From Mycobacterium sp. (GTDB lineage Bacteria > Actinomycetota > Actinomycetes > Mycobacteriales > Mycobacteriaceae): a DNA stretch of 64,000 nucleotides. The notes beneath the pieces are model-generated. The model did no database searches. It had not been told where the DNA came from and saw nothing but the letters and a program-made list of their open reading frames with translations. Below are positions 8,667 through 19,387 of this stretch, one piece after another. A program made the translations under genes and the position numbers. The DNA lies in assembly GCA_021732005.1 (NCBI GenBank), contig JAKFVT010000059.1, positions 1 through 64,000 of the forward strand, written 5' to 3'. Position 1 is the stretch's first letter, and every line of letters starts with the position of its first letter.

Positions 8667-9563
8667 GTGACGCGTCCACGCCCCCAGATCGGTCCGGCCC
8701 TGGCCGCCGGCGCCGTCGACCTGTCCGGCCTCAAGCAGCGGGCTCAGCAGCCCGCGGACGGTGCGACCGCCCCCAGTGGCGGTGTCGAGGTCACCGAGGC
8801 CAATTTCGAAGCCGAAGTCCTGGTCCGCTCCGGCCAGCTGCCGGTCGTCGTGGTGCTGTGGTCGCCGCGCAGCGACGCCTCGGTGCAGTTGGGTGAGGTG
8901 CTCGCCGCGCTGGCTGCCGACGACAACGGAAAGTGGTCGTTGGCGACGGTCAACGTCGACGTGGTCCCGCGGGTGGCCCAGATGTTCGGCATCGAAGCGG
9001 TGCCGACTGTGGTGGCCTTGGCCGGCGGGCAGCCGCTGGCCAGCTTCCAGGGCATGCAACCCCCCGAGCAGTTGCGGCGGTGGGTCGACTCGCTGCTGCA
9101 GGCGACGGCTGGAAAGCTCGCCGGCTCAGGCGATTCCGAGGAAGAGGCAGCCGTCGACCCGGCCCTGGAGCAGGCGCGCGAATTGCTCGAGTCCGGCGAT
9201 TTCGCGGCCGCGGCCGCGGCGTATCAGGCCATTCTCGACGTCGATCCGCAGCACGCCGAAGCCAAGGGTGCGCTGCGGCAGATGACCTTCCTGCAGCGCG
9301 CCACCGAGCAGCGCCCCGACGCTGTGGCGGTGGCCGACGCCGCGCCTGACGACATCGACGCGGCCTTCGCCGCCGCCGACGTGCAGATCCTCAATCAGGA
9401 CGTCGTCCCGGCGTTTGACCGACTGATCGCGCTGGTGCGCAAGACATCCGACGACGAGCGCACCAGGGTGCGCACCCGGCTGATCGAACTGTTCGAGCTG
9501 TTCGATCCCGCCGACCCCGATGTCATCACCGGCCGGCGCAATCTGGCCAACGCGCTGTACTAG
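8667..9563 (+). CDS. Thioredoxin-fold/TPR chaperone-like protein lacking CXXC (Rv1324-like)
   Basis: A 298-aa protein with a thioredoxin fold (about residues 35-145) followed by TPR-like helices (about 160-298), the layout of CnoX/YbbN chaperedoxins. At the active-site position it has WSPRSDAS, so both redox cysteines are replaced and thiol exchange is not expected. A holdase or scaffold role is more likely, by analogy. The GTG start at 8667 gives a length close to Rv1324. Its TAG stop overlaps the glgB stop on the other strand through CTAG, so the genes converge with no spacer. Confidence 0.85.
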   Translation: MTRPRPQIGPALAAGAVDLSGLKQRAQQPADGATAPSGGVEVTEANFEAEVLVRSGQLPVVVVLWSPRSDASVQLGEVLAALAADDNGKWSLATVNVDVVPRVAQMFGIEAVPTVVALAGGQPLASFQGMQPPEQLRRWVDSLLQATAGKLAGSGDSEEEAAVDPALEQARELLESGDFAAAAAAYQAILDVDPQHAEAKGALRQMTFLQRATEQRPDAVAVADAAPDDIDAAFAAADVQILNQDVVPAFDRLIALVRKTSDDERTRVRTRLIELFELFDPADPDVITGRRNLANALY

Positions 9564-11770
9564 TCCGCGGCCGGCGCGGGTTCCAGCCAGATCGCCGAGT
9601 TCGGCGGCAGCACCAGCGTCGCCGACGCCGGCCGGCCGTGCCAGGGCTCGTCGGTGGCCTCGACGGCACCGAAGTTGCCCGCCCCCGCACCGTTGTAGAC
9701 CGTCGCGTCGCTGTTGAGCACCTCGCGCCAGGTTCCGGTGTGCGGCAGGCCAAGCCGGTAACGGCTGTGCTCCGCTCCGGAGAAGTTGAACACGCACGCC
9801 AGCACCGAGCCGTCGCTGCCGTATCGCAGGAAGCTCAGCACATTGTTGGCCGAGTCGTTGGCGTCGATCCAGGAGTAGCCCTCCGGCTTGGTGTCCTGGC
9901 TCCACAACAAGGGGCGGCTGCGGTAGAGCTCGTTGAGGTCGGCGACGAAACGCTGAATCCCGGTGGAGTAGCTGTTCTCATCGAGCTGGTACCAGTCGAC
10001 ACCGCGTTCCTCCGACCATTCCGCGCGCTGACCGAACTCCTGGCCCATGAACAGCAGCTGCTTGCCGGGATGGGCCCACTGGTAGGCCAGCAGGCTGCGC
10101 AGCCCGGCGGCCTTGACGTGGTCGTTGCCCGGCATCCGGCCCCACAGGGTGCCCTTGCCGTGCACCACCTCGTCGTGGCTGATCGGCAACACGAAGTTCT
10201 CGCTGAATGCGTAGAGCAACGAGAACGTCAGCTCGCCGTGGTGATAGGTGCGATAGATCGGGTCGCGGCTGATGTAGTCCAGGGTGTCGTGCATCCACCC
10301 CATGTTCCACTTCATCGAAAAGCCAAGCCCGCCAAGGTTGGTGGCCCGGGTGACCCCTGGCCATGAAGTGGACTCCTCGGCGATCGTGACAATGCCCGGG
10401 TGGCTCTTGTGGACGGTGGCGTTCATCTCCTGCAGGAACTGCACCGCCTCGAGATTCTCGCGGCCGCCGTAGATGTTGGGCGTCCAGCCGCCGTCGGGGC
10501 GCGAATAGTCCAGGTAGAGCATGGACGCGACGGCATCCACCCGCAGACCGTCGATGTGGAACTCCTGCAACCAGTACAGCGCGTTGGCCACCAGGAAGTT
10601 GCGCACCTCGGCGCGGCCGAAATCGAAGACGTAGGTGCCCCAGTCGAGCTGCTCGCCGCGGCGCGGGTCGGAGTGCTCGTAGAGCGGGGTGCCGTCGAAG
10701 CGGCCCAGCGCCCACGCGTCTTTGGGGAAGTGCGCGGGAACCCAGTCGACGATCACCCCGATGCCGGCCCGGTGCAAGGTGTCCACCAGGAAGCGGAATT
10801 CGTCGGGGGTGCCGAACCGGGATGTCGGCGCGTAGTAGGACGTCACCTGGTAGCCCCACGATCCGCCGAACGGGTGCTCGGCGACCGGGAGGAATTCGAT
10901 GTGGGTGAATCCTTGGGCCAGAACGTATTCGGTGAGCTGCTCGGCGAGCTCGCGATAGCTCAGGCCGGGCCGCCAGGAGCCCAGGTGCACCTCGAGGGTG
11001 CTCATCGGCTCGAACACGGGGTTCTGCGCCGCCCGCTGCGTCAGCCAGTCGGCGTCGTCCCAGGTGTAGTCCGAGGTGAACACGCGTGAAGCGGTGTGCG
11101 GCGGGACCTCGGTTGCGAACGCGAACGGGTCGGCGCGGTCGGTGACGGACCCGTCGACCCCGTGGACGCGGAACTTGTAGAGGCCGTCAGCCGGGAAACC
11201 GGGCCAAAACAGCTCCCATACGCCGGAGGAACCCAGCACCCGCATCGGAGCGTCGTTGCCGTCCCAGTGGTTGAATTCGCCGATCAGATTGATGCCCTTG
11301 GCATTCGGGGCCCAGACCGCGAACGACACACCCTCCACCACGCCGTCGGCGGTCTCGAAGGACCGCGGGTGCGCGCCCAGGATCTCCCACAGCTGCTCGT
11401 GGCGTCCCTCGCCGAACAGATAGAGATCCATCTCGCCCAGTGTGGGCAGGAAGCGGTAGCCGTCGGCGACGGTGATGGTGTGCCCGCCCGGATAGGAGAC
11501 CTCGAGCCGGTAGTCGACCAGGTTGGTGAACGGCAGTGCCACCGCGAACACCCCGGACTCGATGTGCTCCATCGGGTGTCGCTCGCCGCCGACGAGGGCG
11601 ACCACCTGCTCCGCGTGCGGTTTGAGCACGCGAATCACCGTGTGGTCGTCGTACTCGTGGGCGCCGAGGATGCTGTGCGGGCTGTGATGGACTCCGGACA
11701 CCAGCCGGGCCAGCTCGCCGGGATCCGGCGCCAGGTTCGGGCTGGCGAGCTTCTTCTTGGTTCTCGTCAT
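9560..11770 (-). CDS. glgB: 1,4-alpha-glucan branching enzyme GlgB
   Basis: A 736-aa enzyme that introduces alpha-1,6 branches into glycogen or into the maltosyl polymers made by GlgE. Two N-terminal beta domains (CBM48-type) precede a GH13 barrel. Catalytic blocks are the Asp of [10 protein letters not shown], the Glu of TIAEEST and the His-Asp of [14 protein letters not shown]-terminal all-beta domain ends the protein. It lies 25 nt downstream of glgE in one operon, as in M. tuberculosis Rv1327c-Rv1326c. The PE_PGRS24 gene found beside it in M. tuberculosis is absent here. Confidence 0.96.
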   Translation of the reverse strand: MTRTKKKLASPNLAPDPGELARLVSGVHHSPHSILGAHEYDDHTVIRVLKPHAEQVVALVGGERHPMEHIESGVFAVALPFTNLVDYRLEVSYPGGHTITVADGYRFLPTLGEMDLYLFGEGRHEQLWEILGAHPRSFETADGVVEGVSFAVWAPNAKGINLIGEFNHWDGNDAPMRVLGSSGVWELFWPGFPADGLYKFRVHGVDGSVTDRADPFAFATEVPPHTASRVFTSDYTWDDADWLTQRAAQNPVFEPMSTLEVHLGSWRPGLSYRELAEQLTEYVLAQGFTHIEFLPVAEHPFGGSWGYQVTSYYAPTSRFGTPDEFRFLVDTLHRAGIGVIVDWVPAHFPKDAWALGRFDGTPLYEHSDPRRGEQLDWGTYVFDFGRAEVRNFLVANALYWLQEFHIDGLRVDAVASMLYLDYSRPDGGWTPNIYGGRENLEAVQFLQEMNATVHKSHPGIVTIAEESTSWPGVTRATNLGGLGFSMKWNMGWMHDTLDYISRDPIYRTYHHGELTFSLLYAFSENFVLPISHDEVVHGKGTLWGRMPGNDHVKAAGLRSLLAYQWAHPGKQLLFMGQEFGQRAEWSEERGVDWYQLDENSYSTGIQRFVADLNELYRSRPLLWSQDTKPEGYSWIDANDSANNVLSFLRYGSDGSVLACVFNFSGAEHSRYRLGLPHTGTWREVLNSDATVYNGAGAGNFGAVEATDEPWHGRPASATLVLPPNSAIWLEPAPAAD

Positions 11771-11795
11771 AGCGAAGGCTCCTTCGTCGTTCCCG

Positions 11796-13883
11796 TCATT
11801 CCCGGCGCAGCAGAACTGCCCTCTGCTCCTGCGGGATCAACGGCATGTTCAGGATGTGCGCGACGGCCCGGGCCGGTTGCAGGCGCACATAGTTCGACTG
11901 CCCCCACTGGTATTCCTCCCCGGTGATCTCGTCGCGCACCCAGAAACGGTCATAGGGCTGCATACCCAAAGCGGCCATGTCTAGCCACAGGGTGCCTTCC
12001 TCGGGCCCGAATGGGTTCAACGTCACCACCACCAGCACGGTGTCGCCGGATACCGGGTCGAATTTGCTGTACGCCAGCAGCGCGTCGTTGTCGATGTGGT
12101 GGAACGTGATGGTGCGCATCTCGCAGAGTGCGGGATGGAGGTGGCGAATCTCGTTGAGCCGCCGCAGGAATGGCTCCAGGGATTGGCCCTGCGCCAGTGC
12201 ACCTTCGAAGTCACGCGGTCGCAGCTCGTATTTCTCGGAGTCCAGATACTCCTCGCTGCCCTCCCGCACCGGTAGATGCTCGAAGAGTTCGAAGCCGGAG
12301 TACACGCCCCACGAGCTGCCCATCGTCGAGGCCAGCACGGCCCGGATCGCGAACATGCCCGGCCCGCCGTGTTGCAGGCTCTCGTGCAGGATGTCGGGCG
12401 TGTTGACGAACAGGTTCGGCCGGGTGTAGTCGGCGTGCTCCGCGATCTGGCGGCCGAACTCCTCGATCTCCCACTTGGCGGTACGCCAGGTGAAGTACGA
12501 ATACGACTGCGTGAAACCAAGTTTCGCGAGTCCGTTCAGCCGTGCCGGGCGGGTGAACGCCTCAGCCAGGAACAGCACGTCGGGATCGGCGGCCTTGACC
12601 TGGCTGATCAGCCACGCCCAGAAGTTCGGCGGCTTGGTGTGCGGGTTGTCGACCCGAAAGATCTTGACGCCGTGGTCCATCCAGTGCCGCACCACGCGGA
12701 GCACCTCGTCGTAGAGGCCGCCGGGATCGTTGTCGAAGTTCAGCGGGTAGATGTCCTGATACTTCTTCGGCGGGTTCTCCGCGTAGGCGATGGTGCCGTC
12801 GGGCAGCTCGGTGAACCATTCCCGGTGATCCTTGGCCCACGGGTGATCCGGAGCGCACTGCAGCGCGAGGTCCAGTGCGACCTCCAGCCCGTTGTCGCGT
12901 GCCGCGTCGACGAACCGGTCGAAGTCGTCGATCGTCCCCAGATCGGGGTGGACGGCGTCGTGCCCGCCCTCGTCGCTGCCGATCGCCCAGGGTGACCCCA
13001 CATCGCCCGGTTCGGCCGTCACGGTGTTGTTGCGGCCCTTGCGGTGCACCTTGCCGATCGGGTGGATGGGCGGCAGGTAGACGACGTTGAACCCCATCGA
13101 CGCGACCCGCGGGAGGGCCGCGGCGGCGGTCGCGAATGTGCCATGCACGGGCCGGCCGGCCTCGTCGCGGCCACCGGTGGACCGGGGGAACAGTTCGTAC
13201 CAGGCGCTGCACCGCGCCAACGGCCGATCCACCCAGATGCCGTAGGTGCTGCCCCGGGTGACGAGCTCGCGGAGCGGATATTGGGCCAGCAGTTCGGTGA
13301 CCTCGTGCGAGAGAGCCAGAGCTGCGCGGGTCAGCGGGTCCCCGGACTCGCGCAGTGCCGCCGCGGCCTGCAGCAGCGGCGCGCGGCGGTCGCGTGGCAC
13401 GCCGGTGGCGGCGCGGGCCAGCAGATTGCCGCCGACGATCAGGTCGTTGTTCAGCTCTGATTCGCCCTGTCCGGCGTTGAGTTTGACGGTGACGTTGTGC
13501 CGCCACGTGGTGAGCGGGTCACCCCAGCCGTCGATCCGGAACGTCCACAGGCCCACCCGGTCGGGCACGAACTGGCCGTGAAAGAGGTCGGGGGTGCGGC
13601 CCATCTCCATCGGGTACAGCCGGGGCTTGACCCGGCTGACCGCGGGGGAGGCCTCGGTCAGGTCGGCACCCTCGAGGGCTTTGACGCGCCGGGCCGGATT
13701 CTGCCCGAGCTGAGGGTGGGCAGTTCCGAGATAGCGCACCACCAACGTCGCCGCCACCGCGTCATGGCCCTCGCGCCACACCGTCCCGGCGATCGGCACG
13801 ACTTCGCCGACGACCGCCTTGGCCGGATAGGTACCGCAGGACACAACGGGCGCGACGTCATCGATCTCGATACGACCGGGCAC
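11796..13883 (-). CDS. glgE: Alpha-1,4-glucan:maltose-1-phosphate maltosyltransferase GlgE
   Basis: A 695-aa GH13_3 enzyme that extends linear alpha-1,4-glucan with maltosyl units from maltose-1-phosphate in the trehalose-to-glucan pathway. In M. tuberculosis its loss is lethal because maltose-1-phosphate builds up. The nucleophile Asp is in [15 protein letters not shown], the acid/base Glu in [10 protein letters not shown], and the loop NTPDILHE carries the third acidic residue. The start ATG at 13883 gives MPGRIE, near the family N-terminus. It leads the glgE-glgB operon and is divergent from glgP across 231 nt of promoter DNA. Confidence 0.96.
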   Translation of the reverse strand: MPGRIEIDDVAPVVSCGTYPAKAVVGEVVPIAGTVWREGHDAVAATLVVRYLGTAHPQLGQNPARRVKALEGADLTEASPAVSRVKPRLYPMEMGRTPDLFHGQFVPDRVGLWTFRIDGWGDPLTTWRHNVTVKLNAGQGESELNNDLIVGGNLLARAATGVPRDRRAPLLQAAAALRESGDPLTRAALALSHEVTELLAQYPLRELVTRGSTYGIWVDRPLARCSAWYELFPRSTGGRDEAGRPVHGTFATAAAALPRVASMGFNVVYLPPIHPIGKVHRKGRNNTVTAEPGDVGSPWAIGSDEGGHDAVHPDLGTIDDFDRFVDAARDNGLEVALDLALQCAPDHPWAKDHREWFTELPDGTIAYAENPPKKYQDIYPLNFDNDPGGLYDEVLRVVRHWMDHGVKIFRVDNPHTKPPNFWAWLISQVKAADPDVLFLAEAFTRPARLNGLAKLGFTQSYSYFTWRTAKWEIEEFGRQIAEHADYTRPNLFVNTPDILHESLQHGGPGMFAIRAVLASTMGSSWGVYSGFELFEHLPVREGSEEYLDSEKYELRPRDFEGALAQGQSLEPFLRRLNEIRHLHPALCEMRTITFHHIDNDALLAYSKFDPVSGDTVLVVVTLNPFGPEEGTLWLDMAALGMQPYDRFWVRDEITGEEYQWGQSNYVRLQPARAVAHILNMPLIPQEQRAVLLRRE

Positions 13884-14114
13884 CCAACCACTCCATTCCT
13901 GACCTGTGCGACGTGGTCTGCTCCGCGCCGGCTCGAGTCGGTTTCTCGTTGTCGTGGCGCAGCAACCGTGGTCGCTGTACCGGTCGTGAGTCTTCTTGAC
14001 CCTCGGGGTAACCGCATCGCGCCCTCTTCACACCGTAGTGCGAAGAATGACCGCCTGGGGAAGAAGCGCATGCTCGCGCCAACTGCACCAGGGTTCTCAG
14101 TAAGGTGGGAACGC

Positions 14115-16697
14115 GTGAAGGCCCTCCGCAGATTCACGGTCCGTGCCCATTTGCCCGAGCGGCTCGCAGCCCTCGGCCGGTTGTCCACCAACCTGCGTTG
14201 GTCGTGGGACAAGCCGACACAAGATCTCTTCGCTTCGATCGATCCCCGGCTCTGGCTGCAGACCGGTCAGGATCCGGTGGCGCTGCTCGGCGCGGTCGCC
14301 CCGGCGCGGCTCGACGAATTGGCCGAGGACGAGCAGTTCCTCAACGTTCTGGATCAGCTCGCAGCGGATCTGGACGACTATCTGAGCCGGCCGATGTGGT
14401 ATCAGGAGCAAGACACCACTTCGATGCCGACGGGCATCGCGTACTTCTCGATGGAGTTCGGTGTCGCCGAAGTCTTGCCGAACTATTCGGGCGGTCTTGG
14501 CATTCTGGCCGGCGACCATTTGAAGTCGGCGTCGGATCTGGGTCTGCCGCTGATCGCTGTCGGCTTGTACTACCGGTCCGGGTATTTCCGGCAGTCGCTG
14601 ACTGCCGACGGCTGGCAGCACGAGAACTATCCGTCGCTGGATCCGCAGGGGCTGCCGCTTCGGCTGCTCACCGACGCCGCGGGCGCGCCGGTGCTCGTCG
14701 AGCTGGCGATGCCGGATGCCAAGGTGCTGCGCGCCAGGGTGTGGGTGGCGCAGGTCGGCCGGATCCCGCTGTTGCTCTTGGATTCTGACATCCCCGAAAA
14801 CGAGCACGACTTGCGCAACGTCACCGACCGGCTGTACGGCGGCGACCAGGAGCACCGCATCAAGCAGGAGTTGCTCGCCGGGATCGGAGGCATTCGGGCC
14901 ATTCGTGCGTTCACCGCCATCGAGGGCCGGCCCGCCCCGGACGTGTACCACATGAACGAGGGCCACGCGGGTTTCCTCGGGGTCGAGCGGATCCGCGAAT
15001 ACATCTCCGAGCAGAAGCTCGATTTCGATACCGCGCTGACGCTCGTGCGGGCCAGCACGGTGTTCACCACCCACACTCCGGTGCCGGCGGGAATCGACCG
15101 CTTCCCGGTGGACATGGTGCAGATGTACTTCGGCGACGACGGGAAAGATGGTCTGCTGCCGGAGGTTCCGGTCGCACGGGTGCTGGCTTTCGGCGCCGAG
15201 GACGACCCGTCGAAGTTCAACATGGCGCACATGGGCCTACGGCTGGCGCAGCGCGCGAACGGGGTGTCCCTGCTGCACGGGCGCGTCAGCCGCACGATGT
15301 TCGACGAGCTGTGGCCCGGTTTCGACCCTGCCGAGGTGCCGATCGGCTCGATCACCAACGGTGTGCACGGCCCCACCTGGGCGGCCCCGCAGTGGTTGGA
15401 GCTCGGCCGGGAACTCGCCGGTTCCACCGAGGCGCTGCGCGAGCCCAACGTCTGGGCGCGGCTGCAACAGGTCGACACCGGTCACATCTGGTGGATCCGC
15501 TCCCAGCTGCGCGCGCTGCTGGTCGAGGACGTGCGGCAGCGGCTGCGCCGGTCGTGGCTGGAACGCGGCGCATCTGAGGCCGAACTCGGCTGGATCGCAA
15601 CGGCTTTCGACCCTGAGGTGCTGACCATCGGCTTCGCCCGCCGGGTGCCCACCTACAAGCGTCTGACCCTGATGCTGCGTGATCCGCAACGCCTCGAGGC
15701 GCTGCTGCTGGACAAGGACAAGCCGCTACAGCTGATCGTGGCAGGCAAGTCGCACCCCGCCGACGATGCGGGCAAGGCGCTGATCCAGCAGATCGTGAAG
15801 TTCGCCGACCGCCCGGAAGTGCGCCACCGCATCGCCTTCCTGCCCGACTACGACATGTCGATGGCCCGCCAGTTGTACTGGGGCTGCGACGTGTGGCTGA
15901 ACAACCCGCTGCGTCCGTTGGAAGCCTGCGGCACGTCGGGCATGAAGAGCGCGCTGAACGGCGGACTCAACCTGTCCATCCGCGACGGCTGGTGGGACGA
16001 GTGGTATGACGGCGAAAACGGTTGGGAGATACCGACAGCCGACGGTCTCGCTGACGAGAACCGGCGTGACGACATCGAGTCCGCCGCGCTCTACACCCTG
16101 CTCGAGCAGTCGGTGACGCCCACGTTCTACGACCGGGACGACAAGGGTGTGCCGAACCGCTGGGTGGAGATGGTCCGGCACACCTTGCAGGGTCTGGGGC
16201 CCAAGGTGCTGGCGTCCCGGATGGTGCGCGACTACACCGAGAAGTACTACGTGCCTGCCGCCCAGTCGTTCCGCCGCACCAGTGCACCGATCGACGGCCT
16301 GCCGTTCGGGGCGGCACGTGACCTGTCGGCCTATCGGCAGCGTGTCCGGGAGGCCTGGCCGCACATCGAGGTCACCGATGTCGATAGCACCGGACTGCCC
16401 GACACCCCCCTGCTGGGGTCAGAGCTGACCCTGACCGCCACCGTCGCGCTGGCCGGGCTGAAACCGGACGAGGTCGACGTGCAGGCGGTGCTCGGCCGGG
16501 TCGATGCCGCCGACGCTCTGCAGGACCCCGTCACCGTGGACATGGTGCACTCGGGTTCCGGTGAGGGCGGAACCGACATCTTCTCGACGACGACGCCGCT
16601 GCCGGTGGCCGGTTCGGTGGGCTACACCGTGCGCGTGCTGCCGCATCACCCGCTGCTCGCCGGTGACAACGAGCTCGGTCTCGTCACGCTGGCGTAA
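14115..16697 (+). CDS. glgP: Glycogen phosphorylase GlgP
   Basis: An 860-aa alpha-glucan phosphorylase that releases glucose-1-phosphate from glycogen. The pyridoxal phosphate Lys is in GTSGMKSALNGG, and substrate-binding blocks such as MNEGHAGF and FARRVPTYKR are present. The GTG at 14115 follows AAGGTGGGA and gives a length near Rv1328 (863 aa); an upstream ATG would add 15 residues with no support. TAAGGT also ends eight nt before this GTG, so a leaderless transcript is possible as well. Divergent glgE makes the polymer that this enzyme degrades. Confidence 0.93.
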   Translation: MKALRRFTVRAHLPERLAALGRLSTNLRWSWDKPTQDLFASIDPRLWLQTGQDPVALLGAVAPARLDELAEDEQFLNVLDQLAADLDDYLSRPMWYQEQDTTSMPTGIAYFSMEFGVAEVLPNYSGGLGILAGDHLKSASDLGLPLIAVGLYYRSGYFRQSLTADGWQHENYPSLDPQGLPLRLLTDAAGAPVLVELAMPDAKVLRARVWVAQVGRIPLLLLDSDIPENEHDLRNVTDRLYGGDQEHRIKQELLAGIGGIRAIRAFTAIEGRPAPDVYHMNEGHAGFLGVERIREYISEQKLDFDTALTLVRASTVFTTHTPVPAGIDRFPVDMVQMYFGDDGKDGLLPEVPVARVLAFGAEDDPSKFNMAHMGLRLAQRANGVSLLHGRVSRTMFDELWPGFDPAEVPIGSITNGVHGPTWAAPQWLELGRELAGSTEALREPNVWARLQQVDTGHIWWIRSQLRALLVEDVRQRLRRSWLERGASEAELGWIATAFDPEVLTIGFARRVPTYKRLTLMLRDPQRLEALLLDKDKPLQLIVAGKSHPADDAGKALIQQIVKFADRPEVRHRIAFLPDYDMSMARQLYWGCDVWLNNPLRPLEACGTSGMKSALNGGLNLSIRDGWWDEWYDGENGWEIPTADGLADENRRDDIESAALYTLLEQSVTPTFYDRDDKGVPNRWVEMVRHTLQGLGPKVLASRMVRDYTEKYYVPAAQSFRRTSAPIDGLPFGAARDLSAYRQRVREAWPHIEVTDVDSTGLPDTPLLGSELTLTATVALAGLKPDEVDVQAVLGRVDAADALQDPVTVDMVHSGSGEGGTDIFSTTTPLPVAGSVGYTVRVLPHHPLLAGDNELGLVTLA

Positions 16698-16803
16698 CGC
16701 CGGGAGTTGCCGAACCGGTTAGCAGGGCAGGGGAGCCACCTGTAGGTTCCCAACAGGACGTCGAGGGGTCCCGCATCGGTGCGGACCATCGGCAGCCGGG
16801 AAG

Positions 16804-17541
16804 GTGTTCGGGGCAGTGTTTGTTCGTCGCGCAGCGCTGGTGGCGCTGGTGGGCACCTTGTTGGCCGTGCCGGTGCCGGCATCGGCCGATCCTGATCCCG
16901 GCGGCCCCGACCTGAGTCAGCCCGTCGCCGCCGTCGCCGACCCGGCCGCGCCGCCGGTCGATGACGGGAAGGTGGCCTCGACGCCGCCGGCGGTCACGAA
17001 ATCGCCGGACGGCTGGACGCTGACGATTTCGGCGAAGGACGAGGTGCAGATGCCGATCGCACCGCTGACCACCGCCATCTCCTCACGGGAGTACTCCGTC
17101 AGCGGTGTCTTCAACGGCGCGCTCGACGGACCCGGCGACAACCCGAGGGGTGTCTTCGAGGTGGGCTACCAGATTGGGTGCGGCATCGACATGAGCACCT
17201 CCAACGGCGTCGCCCTGGGCGGGACCATCGGGGTGAACTCGTCGATCGGGATCATCGGGCTGGACTTCCCCAACAACGCGGCCGAGGGGTTGCTGCCCGG
17301 TGTCGGCGGCAACATCGGCGGCGCGATCACCGTCGGTCTCAAGCCCGGCATCATCAACATCGTTCCGGTGACCAAGAAGCAGTACAAGGGCGACCGGCCG
17401 TGGGTGTCCATCAGTAATTTCCACGTGAAGATCGATGGCTGCGTAGGGGAGTCGTTCATCCGCTCCTACGCGACGCTGAGCAAGTCCACCGACGAAGGTG
17501 ACGCGATCCTGTCCTGGTACGGGGTGACCAAGAAGATCTGA
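16804..17541 (+). CDS. MspA-family outer-membrane porin-like protein, copy 1
   Basis: A 245-aa exported protein with a signal peptide ending near VPASADP. It has a Pro/Ala-rich linker and the MspA beta-domain: WTLTISAKDE, SREYSVSGVF, a GYQIGCGID strand, and the terminal KIDGCVGESFIRSYA and YGVTK. Relatives form or resemble octameric pores in the mycolate outer membrane. Unlike M. smegmatis MspA as I recall it, this copy has two cysteines (GYQIGC and KIDGC), which could form a disulfide. Start is GTG at 16804, with another GTG four codons on. Two more copies lie at 39987 and 40886. Confidence 0.85.
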   Translation: MFGAVFVRRAALVALVGTLLAVPVPASADPDPGGPDLSQPVAAVADPAAPPVDDGKVASTPPAVTKSPDGWTLTISAKDEVQMPIAPLTTAISSREYSVSGVFNGALDGPGDNPRGVFEVGYQIGCGIDMSTSNGVALGGTIGVNSSIGIIGLDFPNNAAEGLLPGVGGNIGGAITVGLKPGIINIVPVTKKQYKGDRPWVSISNFHVKIDGCVGESFIRSYATLSKSTDEGDAILSWYGVTKKI

Positions 17542-17542
17542 G

Positions 17543-17605
17543 CGTCGATCCAGAACTCAGAGCGAAGAAGCTGGGCGAAATATCGCCCTCCGTTCTGAAT
17601 CGACG
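17543..17605. terminator. Nested inverted repeat, likely bidirectional terminator
   Basis: Outer arms 17543-17555 and 17593-17605 pair over 13 bp with one mismatch. An inner stem GGGCGA (17573-17578) and TCGCCC (17583-17588) closes an AATA loop. It begins just after the porin stop codon and ends two nt before the stop of a minus-strand remnant gene. There is no T-run, so termination is inferred from position and shape. Confidence 0.5.
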
Positions 17606-17607
17606 GT

Positions 17608-17844
17608 TCACATCCTGCGGGCCGCATCGGGATCTCCGCGCGCCCGGTAAGCACCCGCCTCCCGCACGATGTGGGCCCATCCCGCGGCCAGCTCGTCGTC
17701 GGCCAACCCCTCGCGCATCGTGGGGTCGAAGCGGACGCTGACATCGGCCCACCGGGCGTGCGCCATGTCATCGATGACCGCTCTGGCCAGCTCGGTGGCA
17801 CCAGGCAGCGCAGCGGTGTTCAGGCCGAACCGCAGCGGATCCAT
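17608..17844 (-). pseudogene. Short DUF3887-like reading frame, possibly truncated
   Basis: A 78-aa reading frame beginning MDPLRFGLNTAAL. The stretch VSVRFDPTMREGLADDELA and WAHIVREAGAY resembles the first half of DUF3887 domains, which normally continue for another 60 or more residues. Here a stop follows after ARRM, next to the inverted repeat. It could be a remnant or a genuinely short protein. It starts 28 nt downstream of the lipoprotein metallopeptidase stop and reads in the same direction. I am not certain of the family match. Confidence 0.45.
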
Positions 17845-17871
17845 ACTTCCAGTGTGGCCGTCGGTGAACCA

Positions 17872-19314
17872 TCACGGGAAGCGTTTGATGCACCGGTCCT
17901 GATCGCCGAGCACCCCGATGCGGAAGGCGTCGATGCGGTTGAAGCCGGCGGGCACGGATTCACCGTTGACGTCCCCGGCGACCAGGCCGTTGGTCAGCAG
18001 ACCTGACACCGCCTCGTCGATGTCGCCGGCCGTCAGCGCCACGGTGTTGCCGTCGGGGGTGGTGACCTCCTTGGACAGCTTGGTGGTGGCGACGCCCGTC
18101 AGGCACGCGGTTCGCAAACCGGCTTCGGCGTTGTCGAGCACCAGGCCGCCGCGCTCGTGCTGCAGCGCCAGCATGTATCGCGACACCAGCACGGAGTAGG
18201 CGGTGTTGTCACCGTTGACCAGGACGTTGTCCTGGCCTTCGTTGGAGGCGCCCATCTTCTCCAACCCCGGCAGGTCGATGGCGATCGTGTTGCTGGCCGG
18301 GCAGTAGGACACCGGCGGGCTGGGCCGGGCATCAGGACATTTCGACGCCGACGCGGCGTCCAGGCTCAGGGTGGGCGGATTCTTCGGCGTGAACAGGATG
18401 TTCATCGCTTCGATGATCGAGCGGACCGACTCCTCGGTGACCGGCCACTCACCGGTCTGGTCGCGCTGCAGTTCGATCGGCAAGTCTCCGCGGCGCTGGC
18501 CGATCTCCTGGGCGTCGATGGCGGCACACGACGACGGTCCGTCGGTGAAGCCGAACTGGAAGGCCGAGATCCGTTCGAACGCCGACCCGTGCTCGTCGCC
18601 GCCGTCGGCATAATCGTCCTGGCTCAGCAGCGGGTCGCGGAACGAAATCATCGCGGCCAGAAGGTTGTTCAGCCCGTCGCCGGTGCTCAGCGTGAACCGC
18701 TTCGAATTGCCTTCGGCCACCCACCGCATGTAGACGCCGGCCAGGCAGTCGGCCTGCTGCTCGGCCACCAGAGTGGGGGTGCCCTTCTTGTTGAGCTTGG
18801 CCATTTTCTGAATCGCGTGCCCGTACTCGTGAGCCAGCACCATCGTGATCGCCATGTCGCCGTTGGCTTGTCGCAGCGCGGGCAGCAGTACGCCGCGATC
18901 CCAGCCGATGGTGTTGTCGTCCTCGCAGAAGCCGGCGTTGATCAGGTCGGAGGTGGTGTCGCCGCAGAATTCGCCGTCATATTCGTTGGAGTCCCAGGAG
19001 ATCAGGTCCTTGACGGGTCGGAACTCCCCGTCGAACGAGCCCTTGTAGTTGTCCTTCCAGAACGACTCCAGATCACTGATCGACTGGGCGCCGATCTCGT
19101 CGTCCTTGCCGCCGTCACTGTGGGAGACCTTTCGCGTCGGCTTCTCCGCATCCGAGCGCAAGCCGCTGGCGCCGTCCACCGCCTGCAGGCCGCCGACTTT
19201 GAACGGATCGTCGAAGACCGACACGGCCTTTCCGGAGATGGTGGTGCCGCAGCCGGCGAGCACCACAGCGGCGCTCGCTACGGCGAGCAGGCGTGCGAGG
19301 TGTCGTCGGCGCAT
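17872..19314 (-). CDS. Lipoprotein zinc metallopeptidase (LpqM-like)
   Basis: A 480-aa lipoprotein. The signal peptide MRRRHLARLLAVASAAVV ends in the lipobox LAGC, so Cys21 should be lipidated and the protein anchored outside the membrane. The zinc site HEYGH is in MVLAHEYGHAIQKM, with an Asp in EQQADCLAGVYM as the likely third-ligand region, as in neutral zinc metallopeptidases. The ATG at 19314 has GGAGAGGG upstream. A -10-like TATTGT lies on this strand at 19352-19357. Substrates are unknown; the M. tuberculosis peptidase LpqM is the nearest named relative I can suggest. Confidence 0.82.
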   Translation of the reverse strand: MRRRHLARLLAVASAAVVLAGCGTTISGKAVSVFDDPFKVGGLQAVDGASGLRSDAEKPTRKVSHSDGGKDDEIGAQSISDLESFWKDNYKGSFDGEFRPVKDLISWDSNEYDGEFCGDTTSDLINAGFCEDDNTIGWDRGVLLPALRQANGDMAITMVLAHEYGHAIQKMAKLNKKGTPTLVAEQQADCLAGVYMRWVAEGNSKRFTLSTGDGLNNLLAAMISFRDPLLSQDDYADGGDEHGSAFERISAFQFGFTDGPSSCAAIDAQEIGQRRGDLPIELQRDQTGEWPVTEESVRSIIEAMNILFTPKNPPTLSLDAASASKCPDARPSPPVSYCPASNTIAIDLPGLEKMGASNEGQDNVLVNGDNTAYSVLVSRYMLALQHERGGLVLDNAEAGLRTACLTGVATTKLSKEVTTPDGNTVALTAGDIDEAVSGLLTNGLVAGDVNGESVPAGFNRIDAFRIGVLGDQDRCIKRFP

Positions 19315-19387
19315 GGGGGCCACCCTCTCCGGAGCATCGAAATTTGCTCTCACAATAGTGCCGTGCCGCCCGGGGAACCGGGACCTG

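Noticed and set aside
6974-8734. 586-codon minus-strand frame opposite fadA4
   Set aside because: It is a mirror of the codon bias of fadA4 and the repeat region; Arg/His/Gln-rich with no family motifs.
13497-14114. N-terminal extension of glgP by about 200 codons
   Set aside because: It overlaps glgE and the divergent promoter; homology begins at the GTG at 14115.
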